From assembly GCA_022708765.1 (NCBI GenBank), contig JAKIYB010000086.1, positions 1 to 11,657 of the forward strand: DNA of 11,657 bases, given 5' to 3'. This DNA is from Armatimonadota bacterium. GTDB taxonomy: Bacteria; Armatimonadota; Hebobacteria; CAIYQO01. Both the position numbers and the translations under genes were made by a program. Positions 7,809-11,657 of the stretch are shown piece by piece. Within the stretch, counting starts at the first letter, position 1. The number at the start of each line of letters is the position of its first letter. The notes under the pieces were generated by a model. That model saw nothing but the letters and a program-made list of their open reading frames with translations, was not told where the DNA came from and did not search any database.

Positions 7809-9044
7809 TCACCCGACCAGAGTCGAGAAATCGGCGACGTAGACGCGCCGCGTACCACCGGCATACCCGTTGAAGGCGATCCACCGAAAGTGTGAATCCC
7901 ATGCCGGATGGGCGTCTACGCGCAGCGTGTTGTCAGGGTACGGCACCTTTGTCCGCATGCGCGCCACTTCTCTTTCTTCACCGGAGCGCAGATCTATGAG
8001 CCGAAGGGGAATGGTGCCATCGGCATACGCAAGCGGTTCACCACAGTAGGTGTCGGTCAGGATATGGATTCCATCGCGATGCACCGTCGGGTGCCCGGAA
8101 CCTTGAACGTCGTCCAGGAGCGCATGTAAATCAGTTCCGTCATGCCGCACCTGGACAAAACGCAGGCCATCCCCGTGAAGATTCAGGTTCATGGTCAGGT
8201 GTTCGCCATCGGGGTGCCAGTTGATGTGATGGCCGCCTTTCGCCCACTCCACCGCCGGGATGGCCAGGTGGATGTCGCTGCCGTCGCCGCGCATCGTTAT
8301 CACGTGGTTTTTCCGCTGCAGCCCCTGGTTTGACACCCAGCGGACGACGATCAGCAGCCGGGTACCCTGCGGGTTCCATTTACATTGGAAGCCATAAAAC
8401 TCGCCATCGGCATACTGGCGCCAGTCAATCGCCGATCTCACCTGTTCGACAATATCTTTGAGCGACGCTACCAGAATACAGGCGCCGGTTGCGGTATCCG
8501 TGATAAACAGCCCATCATCTTCGGCAAGGCGCCGGTTTCTGGGGACATACTCATCCGGAAGGATCACCCCATACCCGAGTTGCGTCCGCCTGGCGCGCAC
8601 GGGGCAGGTGGTCGCCGCTCTCGTGCCGTCCGGCGATAGCATGAAGATACATCCGTCCAGCTTCTGCTGTTCCCCGGTGAATGGATTCATCTTCACGCCA
8701 TGCGGCTGCCACCCGTGTCTCTCGACATCGTTGTAGTACAACGCGGTATCCGCGCTGCCCCACTGCACATGGGCGCCCACTTGAATTTCCCACCCGCGGG
8801 TGTTTGCCAATACGCGCTCGGTTCCCTCATGTAAATCCACCAGGACGACTTCCGCCGTCTCACCTGGAAGGGCATTTCGGTCTTCGACCGGCAACCGCAA
8901 CAGCGCCAGATACCTGCCTGAAGGACTGAATGGCGACGTATCGAAGAACCGGTGGATGACCCGGCCTTCGTGCGGGGTGACGCACCAGACCGGTGCCAGC
9001 GGATTGAACAAGTTATACCGTGGAAAGTGGTGACATAGCTCCAT
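7809..9044 (-). CDS. Beta-propeller protein, TolB / oligogalacturonate-lyase-like (411 aa)
   Basis: The protein consists of repeated beta-propeller blades of the PD40/TolB kind. Visible blade motifs are DTSPFSPSGRYLALLRL, VQWGSADTALYYND, FMLSPDGTRAATTC, CKWNPQGTRLLIVV, INWHPDGEHLTMNL, HPTVHRDGIHILTD and HPAWDSHFRWIAFNGY. Histidines near the blade starts (GGHHINWHPDG, GSGHPT, DAHPAW) recall family PL22 oligogalacturonate lyases, which use such residues. I cannot confirm a metal site, so lyase activity is only a possibility. I see no signal peptide, so it is probably cytoplasmic. The start MELCHHFPRYN at 9044 is preferred: the frame upstream of it is a shadow of the oxidoreductase gene, and AGGA lies 7 nt before this ATG. 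It overlaps the end of the oxidoreductase gene by 32 bp, which suggests coupled translation in one operon. Confidence 0.75.
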   Translation of the reverse strand: MELCHHFPRYNLFNPLAPVWCVTPHEGRVIHRFFDTSPFSPSGRYLALLRLPVEDRNALPGETAEVVLVDLHEGTERVLANTRGWEIQVGAHVQWGSADTALYYNDVERHGWQPHGVKMNPFTGEQQKLDGCIFMLSPDGTRAATTCPVRARRTQLGYGVILPDEYVPRNRRLAEDDGLFITDTATGACILVASLKDIVEQVRSAIDWRQYADGEFYGFQCKWNPQGTRLLIVVRWVSNQGLQRKNHVITMRGDGSDIHLAIPAVEWAKGGHHINWHPDGEHLTMNLNLHGDGLRFVQVRHDGTDLHALLDDVQGSGHPTVHRDGIHILTDTYCGEPLAYADGTIPLRLIDLRSGEEREVARMRTKVPYPDNTLRVDAHPAWDSHFRWIAFNGYAGGTRRVYVADFSTLVG

Positions 9045-10335
9045 ACGCGGGTCCTGCTGTGGCTTGTCGTTCGGGAATGATGGCGCCGTGCGCGAGCAGC
9101 AGTTCATCCACCATAGGTAAGGGCAGCTCTTCCACTTCGATGCCGGTCTGCGTGGCGAGCGCGGCCAACGCGCCGGCGACCTGGCCGGTCGCCATGCACG
9201 TCGCCTGAACGCGCAGCGCGGAGTTCGCCAGTCGGTCGCTGGCAATGCAGCGTCCGGCGGTCAGGAGATTTCGACTGCCGGCCGGCAGCAGCGCACGGCG
9301 TGGCACGGTTGGCACCACGCCTTCCTCCAGCAGTTGGATCTCGACGCCTTCCGGTGAGAGGTTATGCAGGTCAATGGGATAAAACGTGTAACACACGGCG
9401 TCATCCCACAGCCGCCCGCCGGTAAAATCGTCCGTCGTGACCGTCGCTTTCCCAACAATCGTTGCGCTTTCGCGGACGCCGCATTCCGCAGCCAGATACT
9501 CAACTCGTAGCGCTTCCAATCCGGGCTGCGCGCGCAGGAAGCGGAAAAGGCGTAAAAATGACGCGCGACCGGCTAGCTCCACCTGCGTTTTCCCCCGGCT
9601 GTCGCAGGCATTGCAGGGATGGATATGGTTGATATTCTGGCCAGCCTGATTGAGCCAGGCCCCCACATTGGCTCGATCAGCGTTCCAGCTTGCATCGGTG
9701 TAGCGCAGCCGCCCGGCGCGCACTTCCGCGTCGAACGCCCGGTTGATAGCATCGAGATCGAGGGTGGCAAGATCGTACCCCGCGATGCGGCACACCAGCG
9801 TCGCGGGTTGGCACTCATCCGACACCTGGATAGGGTATCCGGCGACCGCGTTAGCGTCTCCGGTACAATCAATCAGCACGCGGGTTGTTATGGTTTCCAA
9901 GCCGTCTTTGGTGCATAGCGTCACCCGCCAACCATCGTCCGCAGTCTCGACGGCGGCAAGCATGGTGTGCAGTAAAAGCGTGACCCCAGCCGACAACACA
10001 CATTCGTCGCACAGCGCGGCATAAATCGCCGGGTTAATGTGCACCTGGTTGCAGAAAAAAAAGTCATGCGGCGCGTCAAATGCCGGCAGCGTATCGCCGC
10101 ATTCCGCTACACAGCGCGTGATTAAGTCCCAACCAATTCCAGCGATAACCTGGCGTTCCCAGGCATGAAACAGGCCTGGCCAGCGGACGCTGCCCATGGT
10201 GATCGCGCCACCGAGCATACCTGTTTTCTCCACCAACAGCGTACGTGTATCAGCCCGCCCGGCTTGCACAGCCGCCACCACTCCTGCTGTTCCCCCGCCG
10301 ACGACCACGACATCATATTGTGTGCTGTAATGCAT
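9013..10335 (-). CDS. FAD-dependent oxidoreductase, FAD_oxidored type (440 aa)
   Basis: The N-terminus has a Rossmann dinucleotide-binding fold, YDVVVVGGGTAGVVAA, with GxGxxG and the ribose-binding glutamate in LLVEK. Later motifs are VLIDCTGDANAV (the usual ATG/DG strand) and the C-terminal block RALLPAGSRNLLTAGRCIAS...RVQATCMATGQVAGALAALA, characteristic of the FAD_oxidored family. Length is normal and no key motif is missing. These flavoproteins oxidise or reduce a small organic substrate, often encoded among carbohydrate-degradation genes; the substrate here is unknown. The ATG at 10335 (MHYSTQYDVV) is preferred because GGGGGA lies about 10 nt upstream. An in-frame ATG at 10353 adds six residues but has no ribosome-binding site. 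It is the first gene of a two-gene operon with the beta-propeller protein and is divergent from the URO-D-family gene. Confidence 0.85.
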   Translation of the reverse strand: MHYSTQYDVVVVGGGTAGVVAAVQAGRADTRTLLVEKTGMLGGAITMGSVRWPGLFHAWERQVIAGIGWDLITRCVAECGDTLPAFDAPHDFFFCNQVHINPAIYAALCDECVLSAGVTLLLHTMLAAVETADDGWRVTLCTKDGLETITTRVLIDCTGDANAVAGYPIQVSDECQPATLVCRIAGYDLATLDLDAINRAFDAEVRAGRLRYTDASWNADRANVGAWLNQAGQNINHIHPCNACDSRGKTQVELAGRASFLRLFRFLRAQPGLEALRVEYLAAECGVRESATIVGKATVTTDDFTGGRLWDDAVCYTFYPIDLHNLSPEGVEIQLLEEGVVPTVPRRALLPAGSRNLLTAGRCIASDRLANSALRVQATCMATGQVAGALAALATQTGIEVEELPLPMVDELLLAHGAIIPERQATAGPAYGAMSPLSTV

Positions 10336-10433
10336 CTGCAATCGTTCCCCCATGAACAGGCGAATAATGCGTTCAACAGGTATTGTGCTGTTCTTTAGGT
10401 TTGGTGGCTACACTGAGACGCTGTCTCTGACCG

Positions 10434-10499
10434 GCACCCCTGATATAGACAAGCGACTGAAATGTTGATATATTGACTTTATACGGGTTTCAGGGGTGC
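10434..10499. promoter_or_regulatory. 66-bp segment bounded by a perfect 10-bp inverted repeat, enclosing a lone operator half-site
   Basis: GCACCCCTGA (10434-10443) and TCAGGGGTGC (10490-10499) are perfect reverse complements 46 bp apart. Between them lies ATATTGACTTT (10470-10480), identical to the 3' eleven bases of the second half-site of both tandem operators, preceded by a second TTGA (10465-10468). The segment is about 100-165 bp upstream of the oxidoreductase start. It may be an operator pair for another regulator or part of the same regulon; both readings are inferred. Confidence 0.45.
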
Positions 10500-10608
10500 A
10501 CTCTTGACCAGACAAACAAGAAGAAATTGCCTCGCCTATCAGGACAATCTGTGCGAGTCCATTACTGCCCAGGCCGTATAAATCTTACCGTATAACCATT
10601 TTTCGTAG

Positions 10609-10647
10609 TTGCGCGATGTTGACTTTTTTATGCACGATATTGACTTT
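10609..10647 (+). promoter_or_regulatory. Second tandem operator, two 18-bp half-sites with 21-bp period, upstream of the URO-D-family gene
   Basis: The half-sites are TTGCGCGATGTTGACTTT (10609-10626) and ATGCACGATATTGACTTT (10630-10647), with a 3-bp gap and a 21-bp period exactly as at 4447-4485. Between the two loci, the first half-sites match at 16 of 18 positions and the second at 17 of 18, while the flanking DNA differs. The URO-D-family ATG is 41 bp downstream; CAAAAT at 10657-10662 is a poor -10 candidate. It is probably a target of the AraC fusion protein encoded at 4504-7779. Confidence 0.75.
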
Positions 10648-10687
10648 TCCGACATGCAAAATGTGCGGTGGCTGAATAGGAGATACG

Positions 10688-11497
10688 ATGACGGGAAAAG
10701 AGGTTGTACAGCGCACGGTGCATTTCCAGACGCCTACCCGCCTCGCGATGGCGAAAGGCGCGCAGAGCGATATCGGCTTGGTCAGCTTTGCCCCGGCCAG
10801 TGATTTCCTGCCAGCCGTGGCAGGTATGAATGAGTGGGGGTGCATCTGGCACTCGCTCAATCCCGAAAAAGCCGACCAGGGACAAGTAACCGAGCATCCG
10901 CTGGCGGATTGGGATCAATTCGAGCGTTATCGTTTTCCTGATGCCTATGCGCTGGGACGGTTTACGCAGGTTCCGCAAAAGATCGCGGACTGTCGTCTGG
11001 CCGGCCAATACATTGTCGGTATCCTTGGCAAGGGTCCCATGCATCTCCTTGACGACTTGCGCGGCTTCGAGCAGTATCTTTGCGATCTGATGACCGAGCC
11101 GGACAACATCACGGCGATGCTGGACGGCATCTTCACATTCCTGACGGGCATCACCCAGCAATACGCGGATCATGGCGTGGATGCCATCTTTCTGTTCGAT
11201 GACCAGGCGATTCAGACGGGGCCAATCTTTTCCATGGCCCTGTGGAGGGCTTACCTGAAGCCGCGTTATGCCGACCTGTTCGCCTTAGCGCATGAGCGCG
11301 GCATGAAGGTCTATATGCATGCCTGCGGCGATATCAGCCAACACCTGCTTGACCTGCGCGAGTGCGGCGTAGATAAGCGAGGACGCTTGCACGGCCGCTG
11401 GCGTAAATCAGGATACGCATCGCCCAACCGACCATACCCCCACGGCCAGAAAGCAGACCAGCGTCTGCGGAGGCAGGCGCACCCGCACTGGCGATGA
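10688..11497 (+). CDS. Uroporphyrinogen-decarboxylase-family (URO-D-like) protein, C-terminus lost or replaced
   Basis: The start ATG is supported by AGGAG (10678-10682), 5 nt upstream. Residues 1-229 follow the URO-D superfamily: MTGKEVVQRTVHF at the start, GPMHLLDDLRGFEQYLCDLM (117-135), then DAIFLFDDQAIQTGP (165-179), WRAYLKPRYADLFALAHERG (186-205) and KVYMHACGDISQHLLDL (207-223). Family members of this kind are usually methyltransferase-like or of unknown role in sugar-degradation clusters, not haem enzymes; substrate unknown. After ECGVD (residue 229, position 11374) the expected final barrel strands, about 100-130 residues, are absent. They are replaced by 40 arginine- and histidine-rich residues ending at TGA 11495-11497. 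The product as written would be an incomplete barrel. A deletion, insertion or assembly join at about 11375 is likely. Confidence 0.65.
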   Translation: MTGKEVVQRTVHFQTPTRLAMAKGAQSDIGLVSFAPASDFLPAVAGMNEWGCIWHSLNPEKADQGQVTEHPLADWDQFERYRFPDAYALGRFTQVPQKIADCRLAGQYIVGILGKGPMHLLDDLRGFEQYLCDLMTEPDNITAMLDGIFTFLTGITQQYADHGVDAIFLFDDQAIQTGPIFSMALWRAYLKPRYADLFALAHERGMKVYMHACGDISQHLLDLRECGVDKRGRLHGRWRKSGYASPNRPYPHGQKADQRLRRQAHPHWR

Positions 11498-11657
11498 CGT
11501 GCCGGAGCGCAAGCCGGCGCTCACTGTCCGCATGCGGTACCCAAGCCGTCTCCATTGCTGGAGTCGTCGAGAACAGCATCGCAGAACCCACGATTGCTTC
11601 AATCACCCACATACGGATTGGTCCAGGCAGGCGGTCAGAAGTTCTCGAATTCGGCAT
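11375..11657. other. Unrecognised sequence after the break in the URO-D-family gene
   Basis: No reading frame here continues the URO-D homology, so a simple frameshift does not explain the break. A minus-strand frame is open from the right edge (ATG at 11655-11657) down to 11334, but it runs back into the URO-D coding part and has no family features I recognise. I therefore do not call it a gene. Composition is similar to the neighbouring coding DNA. I saw no transposon ends, and no target duplication can be judged because the right side is cut by the window. Confidence 0.35.

Larger units (their letters stand above)
10336..10687. other. Divergent intergenic control region (oxidoreductase operon / URO-D-family gene)
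   Basis: About 350 bp without a credible gene. It contains a 5-bp palindromic hairpin GAGAC-GCT-GTCTC (10415-10427), a 10-bp inverted repeat enclosing a lone operator half-site (10434-10499), two direct copies of CCGTATAA (10574-10581 and 10588-10595), the tandem operator at 10609-10647 and the Shine-Dalgarno AGGAG of the URO-D-family gene at 10678-10682. TTTATACGG (10478-10486) and CCGTATAAA (10574-10582) form a distant 9-bp inverted pair. I could not identify a convincing promoter for the oxidoreductase. Confidence 0.6.

Noticed and set aside
9045..9245. N-terminal extension of the beta-propeller frame
   Set aside because: These 67 codons lie antiphase inside the oxidoreductase gene and are Arg/Pro-rich. 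The ATG at 9044 has a ribosome-binding site and begins the real protein.
11334..11657. Minus-strand open frame from the right edge as a separate gene
   Set aside because: It runs into the antisense of the URO-D coding region, has no recognised motif or ribosome-binding site in view, and lies in a region that may be chimeric.
11647..11657. GAATTCGGCAT at the very end, resembling an EcoRI cloning linker
   Set aside because: It is only 11 bases at the edge and may be chance. It could support an artefact at this end but proves nothing.

Overview
The window most likely comes from a member of the Armatimonadota or a close relative. The strongest clue is a tandem pair of minor-pilin-like proteins. 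Their N-termini have the GFTLIELLVVIAIIAIL helix followed by FPVFARAREKA / FPVFAKAREKA and a later H-x9-DG motif, a combination typical of that phylum. The DNA is fairly GC-rich and densely coding. I saw no rRNA, tRNA, CRISPR array, transposase or phage gene.

Layout, left to right. (1) Positions 1-1829, plus strand: the C-terminal 608 residues of a large multidomain glycoside-hydrolase-like protein, cut by the left edge. (2) 1856-1894: a strong hairpin between converging genes. (3) 1911-3119 and 3171-4181, minus strand: two tandem H-x9-DG pilin-like genes, apparently one operon, each with an extra C-terminal domain. (4) 4182-4503: a divergent control region holding a two-half-site operator with a 21-bp period and a -10 box almost on top of the next start codon. 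(5) 4504-7779, plus strand: a 1091-residue AraC-family regulator whose DNA-binding domain is followed by about 800 residues of other domains (a concanavalin-like beta-sandwich, helices, eleven 21-residue leucine-rich repeats and a C-type-lectin-like end). (6) 7809-9044 and 9013-10335, minus strand: a beta-propeller protein and, upstream and overlapping it by 32 bp, an FAD-dependent oxidoreductase of the FAD_oxidored type. (7) 10336-10687: a second divergent control region with the same operator, plus a lone half-site inside a 66-bp inverted-repeat-bounded segment. (8) 10688 onward, plus strand: a uroporphyrinogen-decarboxylase-family (URO-D) protein whose homology stops near 11374. The rest of the window, to 11657, is unrecognised and may be a deletion scar, an insertion or an assembly chimera.

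The most interesting reading links items 4, 5 and 7. The same 18-bp half-site, consensus WTGCNNGATRTTGACTTT, occurs twice in direct orientation with an exact 21-bp period in front of the regulator gene, and twice more with the same period in front of the URO-D-family gene. Direct repeats with a 21-bp period are the known geometry of AraC-type operators. I infer that the fusion regulator binds both sites. It would then control itself and the carbohydrate/redox genes across the second divergent region, and its LRR and lectin-like tail would supply an extra sensing or protein-binding input. The binding and the ligand are inference; the repeats and the domain order are visible in the sequence.
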